DNA of 64,000 nucleotides from Enterococcus ureasiticus (GTDB lineage: Bacteria > Bacillota > Bacilli > Lactobacillales > Enterococcaceae): NCBI RefSeq assembly GCF_001730285.1, contig NZ_MIJZ01000012.1, forward strand, positions 124,001 to 188,000. The letters run 5' to 3'. A model generated the notes under the pieces. It saw only the letters and a list, made by a program, of their open reading frames with translations. It had not been told where the DNA came from and searched no databases. Below, one piece after another: positions 7,708 through 16,610 of this stretch. How positions within the stretch are numbered: position 1 is the stretch's first letter; every line of letters starts with the position of its first letter. The position numbers and the translations under genes were made by a program.

Positions 7708-9066
7708 CTAAATATCATCAAAGTCAAAATCATCAAAATTGATCTCTTCTTCTTCCTCTGTTTCTACTGCCTGTGCTTCTTCACGTAAATATTGATCGTC
7801 CATTACTTTGATAAATGGATAGTAGATGAACATGCCTAAAATAAACAATAATGCTTGCAAAACAGCACCTTGCCAGCCACTTACCAAAAATCCTGAAAAT
7901 ATGATTGGTGTGGTCCACGGTAACTGAATACCGTTTGTTAAAGGAACTAGTCCCCAGTCCATTGCAAAATACGCAATGATGATATTAATCGTCGGCACCA
8001 ATACAAAAGGAATTAAAATCAATGGATTCAAAACGATTGGCAATCCAAAAATAATCGGCTCATTAATACCAAAAATCCCAGGTACTAAAGACAGCTGTGA
8101 TAATTTTTTGATCCGTTGACTCTTACAGAAAATAACCATAACCACAATCAACGAAAGGGTCGAACCAGCACCACCAAATGTAGCGAACATATCTTGAAAC
8201 TGTCCAGTAATAATATTCGGAATTTCTTGTCCATGTTTGTATGCATCTAAATTTTCAACTGATAGTGCTCTTAAAACTGGATTAAAAACAGCGCCAACAA
8301 CACTGCTTCCGTTGATACCAAAGAACCAGAAAAAATGCAAGAAAACATACGCAATGATCATCGCTCCAAGTGTATTTCCTAAAGCTAATAATGGCGTTTG
8401 TAAGAAATCAAAAATAATTGCTTGTAAGTTTCCATAAGAAGTTAAACTAACCAGCCAATCTGCAACAAAGAAAATCATGACCACAATAAAACTTGGAATC
8501 AAGGCTTCAAAGGATTTCACTACTGTTGGCGGCACACCATCTGGCATTTTGATTGTCCAGCCTTTACTTAAGACCCAGACAAAGATCCTTGTGGAAATCA
8601 ACGCTACGATCATTCCCAGAAATAGTCCGTTAGAGCCCATCCATTTTAATGGCAGACTTACAACCTCAAATAATTGTTCTGTTCCTTCCGGCGTATACTC
8701 TGTGTAATAAGGTGTTACGATGAAAAATGATACCAGTGCAATGATCCCTGCTTGCATTGCATCCACTTTAAATTGACGGCCCAAACTGTAGGCAATTCCC
8801 ACAACCGCCAAAATCGTCATCACATCGAAACTTGCATTAGCAGGAACCGCCATATGCTCCGCCCAATCAGCTCCTAAAATCCCTGACATCCACTGATCCC
8901 ATTGAGGTAACGGAAAGTTTGCAATCAAAAGAAAAATCGATCCTACGATTAGTAAAGGAGTGGATAATAAAAAGCCATCACGAATCGCAACAAGATATTT
9001 GTTTTCCCCAATGACTTTAGCCATCGGTGTCAAGATGCGTTCCAACCAATCTAAAAACTTTTTCAT
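7708..9066 (-). CDS. PTS lactose/cellobiose-type subunit IIC
   Basis: About 452 residues from ATG 9066, where GGAG sits 9 bases upstream; a GTG at 9081 is less likely. It starts MKKFLDWLERILTPMAKVIGENKYL, as CelB/LacE-type IIC proteins do, and has about ten membrane segments plus the conserved GINEPIIFGLPIVLNP loop. The C-terminal tail is strongly acidic (EEEEEINFDDFDFDDI). It pairs with the IIB at 9088. No EIIA gene is in this operon, so phosphate must come from an EIIA encoded elsewhere. The companion aspartylglucosaminidase suggests a GlcNAc-containing substrate (inference). Confidence 0.88.
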   Translation of the reverse strand: MKKFLDWLERILTPMAKVIGENKYLVAIRDGFLLSTPLLIVGSIFLLIANFPLPQWDQWMSGILGADWAEHMAVPANASFDVMTILAVVGIAYSLGRQFKVDAMQAGIIALVSFFIVTPYYTEYTPEGTEQLFEVVSLPLKWMGSNGLFLGMIVALISTRIFVWVLSKGWTIKMPDGVPPTVVKSFEALIPSFIVVMIFFVADWLVSLTSYGNLQAIIFDFLQTPLLALGNTLGAMIIAYVFLHFFWFFGINGSSVVGAVFNPVLRALSVENLDAYKHGQEIPNIITGQFQDMFATFGGAGSTLSLIVVMVIFCKSQRIKKLSQLSLVPGIFGINEPIIFGLPIVLNPLILIPFVLVPTINIIIAYFAMDWGLVPLTNGIQLPWTTPIIFSGFLVSGWQGAVLQALLFILGMFIYYPFIKVMDDQYLREEAQAVETEEEEEINFDDFDFDDI

Positions 9067-9087
9067 ATAGACACGCTCCACTCTTCG

Positions 9088-9417
9088 TTATTTTTTATTT
9101 GATTTAATTAGTTTCAACGCTTCTTTTAAGGCTTTTTCACCATCCATCATGCCATAAATTTCTGGTGTGATCGCAGCCACCGGAATTCCTTGTGGTACAA
9201 ATTGTTCTTTCGTTTTTTCAAGTAAAAAGCGGACTTGAGGACCTAATAAAATAGCGACTGGTTTCTCCTGATCGACTACTTCTTGCGCTCTAGCAACTGG
9301 AAATGCAGTAATTTCTAACGGCATTTGATGTTTGTTGACGACTTCCATCATTTTATTGACCATAATACTTGTAGACATTCCTGCATCACAAAATAAATAA
9401 ATCTTTTTTTTACTCAT
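9088..9417 (-). CDS. PTS lactose/cellobiose-type subunit IIB
   Basis: 109 residues. The phosphocysteine loop is LFCDAGMSTS with Cys10, and GPQVRFLL is the second family motif. It phosphorylates the sugar carried by the neighbouring IIC. It lies between the aspartylglucosaminidase and IIC genes in one operon. Confidence 0.88.
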   Translation of the reverse strand: MSKKKIYLFCDAGMSTSIMVNKMMEVVNKHQMPLEITAFPVARAQEVVDQEKPVAILLGPQVRFLLEKTKEQFVPQGIPVAAITPEIYGMMDGEKALKEALKLIKSNKK

Positions 9418-9440
9418 GTTCTTCTCTCCTTTGTTTTATA

Positions 9441-10406
9441 TTAATCAATAGGTGCTTTGATTCGTTTTTCGTAGGCATCTAGCCATTCTTGCGTGATCGG
9501 CTCAATGATCGTTTGATGGTTTTCACCCATATTGGCTAGATAAATTGCCGGCTTTTCTCGATGATTTGCTACACTAAAGGTAAACTCAACATTGGTGGCA
9601 ACGCCCCATTGACCCGCATTATTCATTGCGACTAAAGAGAATGCTCCAGCTTTGCCGTAGCGTTTGGTCAGCTTATCATGAAACGTATAGACTGCTTGAT
9701 CACAAGCTTCTTGTGGTGTCTTCCCCTCGCCCATCAGACGAACAATTTCATAAGCCAAACATCCTTTCATCAAATCTTCCCCTAAACCTGTAGCTGATGC
9801 TCCGCCGATTTCGCTATCCACATAAAAACCAGAACCAGATAACGGCGAATCTCCTACACGTCCTGGTTTTTTCATAAACAAACCAGAACTAGAAGTTCCA
9901 GCCGCCATACTGCCTTTTGTATCAAGAGAAATTGCGCCGATTGTATCATGTCCATCATATGGGCTTAAATTACTTTTAGCGATTTCTTCTACTCGTTTTT
10001 CCCAGATTCGATGTGCTCTTTGGGTCAACATATTTTTCCGCTCAAATCCATTAAGCATGGCATATTTTGTTGCGCCTTCTCCAACTCTAAAACTGTTGAA
10101 CTTTTCATCACTTAATTTTCTAGCAACAGAAATTGGATTTTTCGTATCTGTGATTCCAGCAACTGCGCCAATCTTAAATGTATCACCATCCATAAAAGCA
10201 GCATCCATTTCTAAGATGCCCTCAGCATTAGGTAAACCACCGAATCCAACAGATTTATAGTATGGATAATCTTCAACTGTTTGAATTGTTGCCTCAATTG
10301 CATCTCCTGCTTGACCATTGCTTCTCAGTGACTCACTTGCTTGAACGACACCATCGTGTGCCATTCGCCAAGTAGCAATTATTCCCCATGACATTTGCAT
10401 CCCCAT
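9441..10406 (-). CDS. N4-(beta-N-acetylglucosaminyl)-L-asparaginase (aspartylglucosaminidase)
   Basis: Up to 321 residues. It is an Ntn-hydrolase that splits itself before the catalytic Thr; here the processing site is HDTIGAI with Thr155. Downstream, GRVGDSPLSGSGFYVD and GGASATGLGED match the substrate-binding region of the family. The enzyme hydrolyses GlcNAc-Asn to GlcNAc-amine and aspartate during N-glycoprotein breakdown. No signal peptide is seen, so it should act in the cytosol on imported substrate, which fits its place as first gene of a PTS operon. The exact start (10406, 10400 or 10394) is uncertain. Confidence 0.88.
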   Translation of the reverse strand: MGMQMSWGIIATWRMAHDGVVQASESLRSNGQAGDAIEATIQTVEDYPYYKSVGFGGLPNAEGILEMDAAFMDGDTFKIGAVAGITDTKNPISVARKLSDEKFNSFRVGEGATKYAMLNGFERKNMLTQRAHRIWEKRVEEIAKSNLSPYDGHDTIGAISLDTKGSMAAGTSSSGLFMKKPGRVGDSPLSGSGFYVDSEIGGASATGLGEDLMKGCLAYEIVRLMGEGKTPQEACDQAVYTFHDKLTKRYGKAGAFSLVAMNNAGQWGVATNVEFTFSVANHREKPAIYLANMGENHQTIIEPITQEWLDAYEKRIKAPID

Positions 10407-10441
10407 CCTTTAAAATAGCGTTTTCAATATTTTATACTTGC

Positions 10442-10479
10442 ATTATACATGATATATACATTTTAGTATATACTAAAAT
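10442..10479 (-). promoter_or_regulatory. Promoter and palindromic operator of the aspartylglucosaminidase operon
   Basis: On the minus strand a TATAAT -10 lies at 10442-10447. The -35 region is covered by a perfect 20-bp palindrome at 10460-10479 with core AGTATATACT. The same core occurs twice in the yitT promoter (15867-15889). A GntR/HutC regulator encoded at 14180 is the nearest candidate repressor (inference). Confidence 0.65.
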
Positions 10480-10495
10480 TGAACATTCAAAAAAT

Positions 10496-10540
10496 AAGCT
10501 AGAATAAACATAATAATTACGTTAAATCTAGCTTGTTTTT
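10496..10540. terminator. Weak hairpin terminator after ybjQ-like gene
   Basis: An 8-bp stem (AAGCTAGA, arms 10496-10503 and 10527-10534) with a 23-base loop, flanked by A and T runs. It may end the minus-strand transcript of the YbjQ-like gene. Confidence 0.4.
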
Positions 10541-10559
10541 TAATTCATTTGTAGCTTGT

Positions 10560-10883
10560 TTAATCACCTGTATTCTTAAATTTCACCGCCGTACCATAGG
10601 CCGCAACAGATTGCATATCTGTCCCAATCGATCCTGAATCAAAACGCATCATCACGACGGCGTCTGCTCCTAATTTTTCAGCATTGCTTTTTAGTCTTTC
10701 AATCGCAGTTTCTCTTGATTCTTCCAGCATTTCTGTATAAGCGTGAATTTCTCCCCCTACAATATTTTTTAAATTGGCTCCGATATTCTTAAAAACGTTT
10801 TTTGAATGTGTGGTTAAACCAAAAACTTCTCCTAATACTTCGTACTCTTTTCCTGGAATTTTTTCTGTTGTTGTAATAAGCAT
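10560..10883 (-). CDS. YbjQ/UPF0145 family protein
   Basis: 107 residues from ATG 10883, preceded by GAGGAGG at the right distance; the longer frame to 10961 is not supported. Family landmarks are [29 protein letters not shown], here given in part as [12 protein letters not shown] and NIVGGEI, then [18 protein letters not shown] and MRFDSGSIG. These small pentameric proteins are annotated as putative heavy-metal-binding, but their function is not established. It lies just downstream of the Rgg-like gene on the same strand, with its own possible -10 (TATAAA) before the start. Confidence 0.85.
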   Translation of the reverse strand: MLITTTEKIPGKEYEVLGEVFGLTTHSKNVFKNIGANLKNIVGGEIHAYTEMLEESRETAIERLKSNAEKLGADAVVMMRFDSGSIGTDMQSVAAYGTAVKFKNTGD

Positions 10884-10961
10884 AGTAATTCCTCCTCTTC
10901 TAGTAAAACTCATTTTATATTCATTTTCTGAAACTATCAGAAAAAGTCTCTTATTTTGCAC

Positions 10962-11849
10962 TTACTTTTTATCTCTGTGGATACTTAATTCTTGATAGAT
11001 AGTTTTTGACAGCTCTGCTTGATGATGATACCCCAAAGTAGCAAATATTTCGATTGCTTGGTCAATTTTTTTACATCCAGACGTTCGTTCTCCTTTTATG
11101 TACAAAATCACCCCTTCATAATATAAATGGCAATTTCTAAAAAACATCTCGTCCACTCCTGTGGTAAATGCGCTTAGCTTTTTCATTAAATGCTCAGCAT
11201 CTGCTACATCATTCGATAACACCAACTCATGGATTTCATTGATCAAGAGTGTACAAATGACTTTCCTTCCTCGTTCAAAGTATTTATAGCGATCAATCGA
11301 TCGTAATAACGTCTCAAAATACTCTGATTTTCTTTCATAATCAATATAATCTAATGTATTAGCAAATAATCTTAATTCTCCCAATGTCCATGTTTGAACC
11401 TTAGACAAGTGTTCTTGAATGACCATTAACGATTGCGTATCAATCACTTTTTTTGAATAGATCCCTGTTTTTTCATATTCAGTCAATTGTTCGATCCGTG
11501 CGGTTAATTCGGCTATCCTAAGTTCAGTTTGAACATTATTAGGATTCTTTTTGAGATGTGTTCTCATTGAAATTAACCCGTCTATATCATTTTGGTTCCC
11601 TTTTTCACCATATTCATAGTAAAATTGCTCAATTTCAGATGCACGATATCCATTGAAAATATACAAAAACTCATCGACTTCCATCAATAATTGCTCTAAG
11701 ATCAGTTTTAGTAAGTAGAAAGAAATCTCATGCTTGCCTTGTTCAAAACGAATCGCATAGGATTTGGACATGATTTTCTCATACAGTTGCTTTTGCGAAA
11801 TTCCTTTTTTTATTCGTAGTTCGCGAACTACTTCCCCGTATGTTTTCAT
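10962..11849 (-). CDS. Rgg/GadR/MutR-like transcriptional regulator
   Basis: 295 residues. The N-terminal HTH_3-type domain (YGEVVRELRIKKGISQKQL, about residues 4-60) is followed by an all-helical region with TPR-like character to the C-terminus. This is the layout of Rgg-family regulators, many of which respond to short peptides. It is divergent from the CPBP protease gene at 12146 across a 296-base gap. No peptide pheromone gene was identified next to it. The target is unknown; the CPBP gene is a candidate. Confidence 0.8.
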   Translation of the reverse strand: MKTYGEVVRELRIKKGISQKQLYEKIMSKSYAIRFEQGKHEISFYLLKLILEQLLMEVDEFLYIFNGYRASEIEQFYYEYGEKGNQNDIDGLISMRTHLKKNPNNVQTELRIAELTARIEQLTEYEKTGIYSKKVIDTQSLMVIQEHLSKVQTWTLGELRLFANTLDYIDYERKSEYFETLLRSIDRYKYFERGRKVICTLLINEIHELVLSNDVADAEHLMKKLSAFTTGVDEMFFRNCHLYYEGVILYIKGERTSGCKKIDQAIEIFATLGYHHQAELSKTIYQELSIHRDKK

Positions 11850-12145
11850 TCGTTCCTCCTACTTTTTTAGCTTTACTTTATAGTATCAGGAATCGTACTT
11901 GTCCACTAATAGAACGCATTGATTGCTATTTTTCTGGTAGCAAATTTGCCACTTTTTAACTCATATCATGATAAATCCTTTAAACTTCAATTCATCAAAG
12001 ATAACAGTCGATTGAATAGGCATATCTATTTCTTAATTTTCTTATAAAAAGTATACTTAATCAAAGAAGTTTTAATTATTTTTCTCTCTTTTCATTTAAG
12101 AAATAAAGATGTCTCAGTCATACATGTTAGTAGGAGGAATTTCAG

Positions 12146-12760
12146 ATGAAAAAAAACGAACCCTTACACAGCTCAACTATAGGACTAGTTGGCGGTGCTA
12201 TCTTAATGCTCATTGGTTTTTGGGCTTTGATGACTTTTTCTTGGGCTTGGTGGGGCCTTTTTGTTGGGGGAGCGCTCGCTTGGATATTAGCGTTTGGAAA
12301 AGAGAGTAAATCAGCATTTCGGGCACCACATAAATTGTGGGTGATCCCTGTGGCTGTCCTCAGTTATTTTGTTATTGGATTAGTTATTGGATTGCTTTCA
12401 AAAACCTTAGGCTTTAACTGGGCAGCAAGTCCTGCCTCTGGTCATTTAGGCGCAATTATTCTCATGTTACCTTTTATGTTGATGGGTGAAGAATTATTAG
12501 GAATAGGGATACTAGAAGCAGCACAAAGTAAAGGTCTCTCTCTTATTGCCAGTACACTACTAAGCGCACTTGTTTTTGGTCTAATGCACATTCCTGCTTA
12601 TTGGGATGGCTCTTGGTTTTCTACAGTGGCACATGTCTTACTTTTACAAGGTGTTGCCCGTTTGATTTTGAATATTGCTTACTTAAAAATGGGTAGGAGT
12701 ATTTGGGGATCTTGGATCGCTCACGTACTGATTGATTTGATTGCTTTATCTGTCATGTAA
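12146..12760 (+). CDS. CPBP family intramembrane metalloprotease (Abi/CAAX type)
   Basis: 204 residues and about six membrane helices. Motif 1 is EELLGIG; it has the paired Glu but a Gly or Ile where EExxxR has Arg. Motif 2 is FGLMH and motif 3 is HVLID. Members of this family cleave prenylated or other membrane proteins; in lactic acid bacteria several give bacteriocin self-immunity. AGGAGG lies 9 bases before the ATG. The gene is divergent from an Rgg-like regulator and is followed by a strong terminator, so it is monocistronic. Confidence 0.85.
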   Translation: MKKNEPLHSSTIGLVGGAILMLIGFWALMTFSWAWWGLFVGGALAWILAFGKESKSAFRAPHKLWVIPVAVLSYFVIGLVIGLLSKTLGFNWAASPASGHLGAIILMLPFMLMGEELLGIGILEAAQSKGLSLIASTLLSALVFGLMHIPAYWDGSWFSTVAHVLLLQGVARLILNIAYLKMGRSIWGSWIAHVLIDLIALSVM

Positions 12761-12779
12761 TCAGTCTATAAAACAAAAA

Positions 12780-12822
12780 TATCCAGCTTCCTATCGTTTT
12801 AAAGGAGGCTGGATACTTTTTT
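12780..12822. terminator. Intrinsic terminator between CPBP and pepV genes
   Basis: A 12-13 bp stem (arms 12780-12792 and 12803-12815, one G-T pair) followed by a T run on the plus strand. It lies between convergent genes. Confidence 0.85.
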
Positions 12823-12829
12823 ATAGCGT

Positions 12830-14149
12830 TTATTTTTTTGCGGCCAGTGTATAGAGTGCTAAGGTATAAATTTCAAGATTGAGTAGTAAATCGTTTAAAT
12901 CCATGTATTCATTTTTATTATGTGCGATCCCTTTTTGGCCTGGAAATGAGGGGCCAAATGCAACGATGTTCGGCATTGTTCTGGCATAGGTTGCACCAGT
13001 CGTTGTAACGGGTGTTCCATCAAGTCCCGTAACTTTTTCGTAAACATCTGCTAAGGCAAGAATGTTTGGATCATCTTTTGGAAAATTAGTTCCTTTCATG
13101 CTTCTTATGATGACGACTTCCGTATTTTCTACCACTATTGCTTTGACGCGCTCAATAATCTCTTCTTCTTGGAACGTGACAGGGTAGCGAATCGCAATGG
13201 ATAGTGAGATCCCCTCTGCTTTTTTATGCAATTCATATGGTGTGAGTATTAATTTACCCGAATCCTCATCGGCCAATGCCAAATTAAATCCTTCCCCGAA
13301 ATGTAACTCATGTAAACTATCAAAAACCCATTTAAAATATTTTTTAAGTGGTTCTGCTAAACTTGCTTCATTCATCAGTTTTTCGGCTAATAAGGTAATG
13401 GCATTTTCACCTAATTCTGGTGCGTTCGTTGGCGCACGTTTTCCTATCACTTCAATCCGTTTTCCAGATTTTAGTTCAACTGTTAATTCGTCGGGTACAT
13501 GATCTTTAGCTTGATCGCCTTCGATCAAACCCAAAGTGGACAAATCAGTTTCGGAAAATGGCGTGATCAGTTCAATATTAACAATTCCTCGCTCACCATA
13601 CACGACTGGATACTTACAGTCGGGTGTAAAACCAAACGTCGGTGGTCGTTCTTCTGCCAAATAATAAGGTAGATCAGCGGAACCACTTTCTTCATCCGTT
13701 CCAAAAATAATCCGAATCGTTTTTTCCAAAGGAACGTCTAATTCTTTCAACAATTTCAATCCGTACAAACAAGCGAAAGCAGGTCCTTTATTGTCTAAAA
13801 CCCCTCTACCGAACAAACGACCGTTTTTTTCACTTAAATGAAATGGTGGAAAATCCCAGCCTTTACCTGCCGCAACTACATCTAAATGCCCAACAACCCC
13901 GATATATTCTTGTTCATTCCCATATTGTGCAAAACCAACTGCATCTTTGACTACTCTCGTTTTAAACCCATAACTTTCAGCTAAAGTCAGTGTTTTTTCT
14001 AAGGCTCGCCTTGGCTCTTTCCCGAAAGGTGCCCCCACTTCAGCTTGTCCCTTCACACTAGGTACTTCCATAATTGTATTTAAATCATTTAAAAAATGGT
14101 GTTGATTTTTTTTGATTGCTTCTTGAATACGAGTTCTGATTGTTTCCAT
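12830..14149 (-). CDS. pepV: M20 family dipeptidase (PepV-like)
   Basis: About 439 residues from ATG 14149, which has AGGTG a few bases upstream; a GTG at 14158 overlaps that site. Zinc-ligand motifs are GHLDVVAAG, GRGVLDNKG and FGTDEESGS, and a late histidine in GIAHNKNEY completes the site. PepV releases amino acids from dipeptides, including those with D- or beta-amino acids, in the cytosol. It lies directly downstream of a GntR regulator (about 30-base gap), probably in one transcript. Confidence 0.88.
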   Translation of the reverse strand: METIRTRIQEAIKKNQHHFLNDLNTIMEVPSVKGQAEVGAPFGKEPRRALEKTLTLAESYGFKTRVVKDAVGFAQYGNEQEYIGVVGHLDVVAAGKGWDFPPFHLSEKNGRLFGRGVLDNKGPAFACLYGLKLLKELDVPLEKTIRIIFGTDEESGSADLPYYLAEERPPTFGFTPDCKYPVVYGERGIVNIELITPFSETDLSTLGLIEGDQAKDHVPDELTVELKSGKRIEVIGKRAPTNAPELGENAITLLAEKLMNEASLAEPLKKYFKWVFDSLHELHFGEGFNLALADEDSGKLILTPYELHKKAEGISLSIAIRYPVTFQEEEIIERVKAIVVENTEVVIIRSMKGTNFPKDDPNILALADVYEKVTGLDGTPVTTTGATYARTMPNIVAFGPSFPGQKGIAHNKNEYMDLNDLLLNLEIYTLALYTLAAKK

Positions 14150-14179
14150 TTTTTTCACCTGACTTTTTTAGTTTTAATG

Positions 14180-14902
14180 CTAAGTTGTCGTACGATGGAG
14201 TGTGTTTTTAAAGGTGTAACGATCCGCACGATAATAAGATGTATCGTATAAAATCGGTGTCGCAGTAACAGAATACGTGATTGAATGAACCATCAATAGC
14301 GGCTCACCTGATTCGACTTTTAGCAAGGGACTCAGTTCTTTTGTCACCAATATAGCCTCAACTTCTTGATGAGAGTATGCAATCTCGATTTGTTTTTCGA
14401 TCAATTTAAATAGGGAGCCTTCTAATTGTTTTTCTGTGACTTCTGGCAAATAAATCGAGCGGATAAATAAATCTTCTACTGTCATTGGTTCGTTATCATA
14501 TGAGCGTAAACGAACTAGGTGATAAACATCTTCTTGATCGTCTAGTTGTAAGGCCGTTTTCACTTCATCGGGTATATCAATTGCAGGTTCGAAACTAATT
14601 ACTTCCGTTTTTGATGTTTTCCCATAGGTTTTAGCAGCTTCCGTAAACCCTTGTAGTCCAGCACGTCCACTTTGGATTTTTTGCTGGGTCATTACATAGG
14701 TTCCTTTCCCTTTTTGTTTTACTAAAATATTTCTAGAAATAAGCTCATCGATGGCTTTTCTCACCGTTAAACGACTAACACCAAACTCCTTAGCTAAATC
14801 ATATTCAGAAGGTAGACGTTGTGAACTAATATAAAGGCCTTTATCGATTTTTTCTTGGATTTGTTTTGCTACTTTTTGAAAGACACTTTGTTTTTTCGCC
14901 AT
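14180..14902 (-). CDS. GntR/HutC family transcriptional regulator
   Basis: 240 residues. The N-terminal winged HTH (about 5-75) includes LPSEYDLAKEFGVSRLTVRKAI and KQKGKGTYV, and the C-terminal half is a UTRA ligand domain. HutC-type members usually sense sugars, sugar phosphates or amino-acid-related ligands. It precedes pepV. The GTATATAC palindrome seen before yitT and before the aspartylglucosaminidase operon may be its binding site; the match between operator and regulator is inferred from proximity. Confidence 0.88.
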   Translation of the reverse strand: MAKKQSVFQKVAKQIQEKIDKGLYISSQRLPSEYDLAKEFGVSRLTVRKAIDELISRNILVKQKGKGTYVMTQQKIQSGRAGLQGFTEAAKTYGKTSKTEVISFEPAIDIPDEVKTALQLDDQEDVYHLVRLRSYDNEPMTVEDLFIRSIYLPEVTEKQLEGSLFKLIEKQIEIAYSHQEVEAILVTKELSPLLKVESGEPLLMVHSITYSVTATPILYDTSYYRADRYTFKNTLHRTTT

Positions 14903-14978
14903 TTTTATTCTCCTATCTAATTATATCCTTAGCTTAATTATAATCGAAAGTTGTTTCAAGAACGATCCTCACAAGAAT

Positions 14979-15827
14979 TTACCATTCATAAAAAGCAGTA
15001 TTTGTTGAAACGCCCGTTGAAACACTGACAAATGCACTTGCATCAGCTTTATTAACGGCTTCATTTAATTGCTTCAACTCTTTTTTTGCAACAACTACAA
15101 CAAGCAACTTTTTTTGCTGATGATCAAATGCGCCTTCTACATCGTTGATAACAGTGATTCCTCTTTTCAAGATTTGATGCAATCGATCAATCACATACTC
15201 TGCTTGATTCGTCACGATCATGACTTGGACTTTCTGCTGCTTTGTATTCACATAATCAACCATGCGCCCACTAATAAAGACAGATAGTGCACTATAAAAC
15301 GCAAACTGCCAACCATATAGAAAGCCTGCCGCAAATTGAACACATAGATTAAAAACAATAAAAACAGTACCAATACTTTTCCCTGTTAATTTTCTAACAA
15401 CGATTCCAATGATATCTAACCCACCTGTGGAGAAATCACTCTTCAATGTGATTCCCACTGATATACCATGCAGCACACCACCAAAAATAGCGCAAATCAC
15501 AGGATCTGTCGTCAAAGAAACAACAGGAATCATCCGCATAAATAATGCAGTCATAAACACAGCAAAAATCGTATAAACTGTAAACTCACGATCGATTTTA
15601 AACCAAGAGACAATCAATAATGGTAAATTAAATAATAACACTAGTAATGGAATCGACACGGTTAAACCGTCTATCGTTTTTAAAACCGTGGAAATCAGTT
15701 GAGAAAGGCCTGTAATTCCGTTAGCATAAATATTTCCTGGTAACCAAAAGAAATTTAATGCCAATGATGATAAAAAAGCATATGCTAGCGCTACCAATAA
15801 TTTGTATGCTGCCAATTTTTTGATCAA
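14979..15827 (-). CDS. YitT family membrane protein
   Basis: 282 residues. Start is TTG at 15827, with AAAGGAGA 6 bases upstream. The first about 200 residues hold five to six membrane helices (YitT/DUF161), including NIYANGITGLSQLI and STGGLDIIG. The C-terminal about 80 residues are the soluble DUF2179 domain with ITVINDVEGAF. Function is not established; transport is often suggested. The promoter carries two GTATATAC boxes. Confidence 0.87.
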   Translation of the reverse strand: MIKKLAAYKLLVALAYAFLSSLALNFFWLPGNIYANGITGLSQLISTVLKTIDGLTVSIPLLVLLFNLPLLIVSWFKIDREFTVYTIFAVFMTALFMRMIPVVSLTTDPVICAIFGGVLHGISVGITLKSDFSTGGLDIIGIVVRKLTGKSIGTVFIVFNLCVQFAAGFLYGWQFAFYSALSVFISGRMVDYVNTKQQKVQVMIVTNQAEYVIDRLHQILKRGITVINDVEGAFDHQQKKLLVVVVAKKELKQLNEAVNKADASAFVSVSTGVSTNTAFYEW

Positions 15828-15857
15828 AAAAATCTCCTTTCCTAACTATTTTTCTCC

Positions 15858-15889
15858 ATTATACTAAGTATATACTATTTTGTATATAC
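15858..15889 (-). promoter_or_regulatory. yitT promoter with two GTATATAC operator boxes
   Basis: On the minus strand TATAAT lies at 15858-15863. GTATATAC cores at 15868-15875 and 15882-15889 are 14 bp apart, covering the spacer and -35 region. The first is part of the 10-bp palindrome AGTATATACT also found at 10460-10479. Confidence 0.65.
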
Positions 15890-15899
15890 TGGAAAACAA

Positions 15900-15937
15900 A
15901 AGAAGTGCAAACCAAATAAAACTGATTTGCGCTTCTT
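15900..15937 (-). terminator. Intrinsic terminator after DHFR-like gene
   Basis: A stem of about 11-12 bp (arms near 15900-15911 and 15926-15937, one G-T pair) lies just downstream of the minus-strand reductase gene. Confidence 0.65.
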
Positions 15938-15941
15938 TCAC

Positions 15942-16475
15942 TTATCTATTTGAATACGTTGTATACACCATATCATTTTTCACATAGACTTGCTCTACTT
16001 TTAAGTTTACAGGTCCATTTAATTCATTAAATAAACGGATTCCTTTACCTAAAATTGTCGGTATTGTTGTAAGAATATACGTATCGATCAACTTCGCTTC
16101 GACTAGCGGGGCGATAATACTTGCACCGCCAACAACCCAAATTGCTGCTCCGTCTTGTTTTTTTAATTCTTGGATCAATTCCACAGGACCTTGACTTGTA
16201 AAGAACAATTTTTCAGTATTCTCCTCTGGGTGACTAGTGATAATATACGATGATTGCTCCTCATAAGGATATTGATCCGGTGCTAACTCATTTACCACTT
16301 GGTCATATGTTGTACGTCCCATCACAACCGTATCGATTTTTCCCATCAATTCTTGATAGCTAGTATCCTCTTCGACTAATTCAATTCCACCGCCTAAAAA
16401 GTCAATACTACCATCTGTTTCTGCGATATACCCATCAACACTTGCAGCAATGTATAAAATTACTTCTCTACTCAT
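15942..16475 (-). CDS. Dihydrofolate reductase family protein (RibD C-terminal-like)
   Basis: 177 residues. It begins SREVILYIAASVDGYIA, the typical start of the YwjB/YyaP group, and contains TVVMGRTTYDQV and IWVVGGASII, the NADPH-binding parts of the DHFR/RibD fold. The substrate is unknown; these proteins are not the housekeeping FolA. It appears monocistronic, with its own terminator. Confidence 0.85.
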   Translation of the reverse strand: MSREVILYIAASVDGYIAETDGSIDFLGGGIELVEEDTSYQELMGKIDTVVMGRTTYDQVVNELAPDQYPYEEQSSYIITSHPEENTEKLFFTSQGPVELIQELKKQDGAAIWVVGGASIIAPLVEAKLIDTYILTTIPTILGKGIRLFNELNGPVNLKVEQVYVKNDMVYTTYSNR

Positions 16476-16565
16476 AAAAAAACCTCCTCAAGCTTTAGAA
16501 AGATAGATACTCTGAACTATTCATTGTACTAGTTTTATCCTTTTCGTCAACTACTTTGTCACTAT

Positions 16566-16610
16566 AAAAGGATAGCTAAAAAAGAACTTACTCTTTTTAG
16601 CTATCCTTTT
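16566..16610 (-). terminator. Terminator of the nitrite/sirohaem operon, overlapping the hemD stop
   Basis: A perfect 17-bp stem (arms 16566-16582 and 16594-16610) whose right arm contains the hemD stop codon. It closes the long minus-strand operon. Confidence 0.8.

Noticed and set aside
12109-12309. 66-residue plus-strand frame overlapping the CPBP gene
   Set aside because: It overlaps a clear membrane protease in another frame and lacks its own ribosome site.
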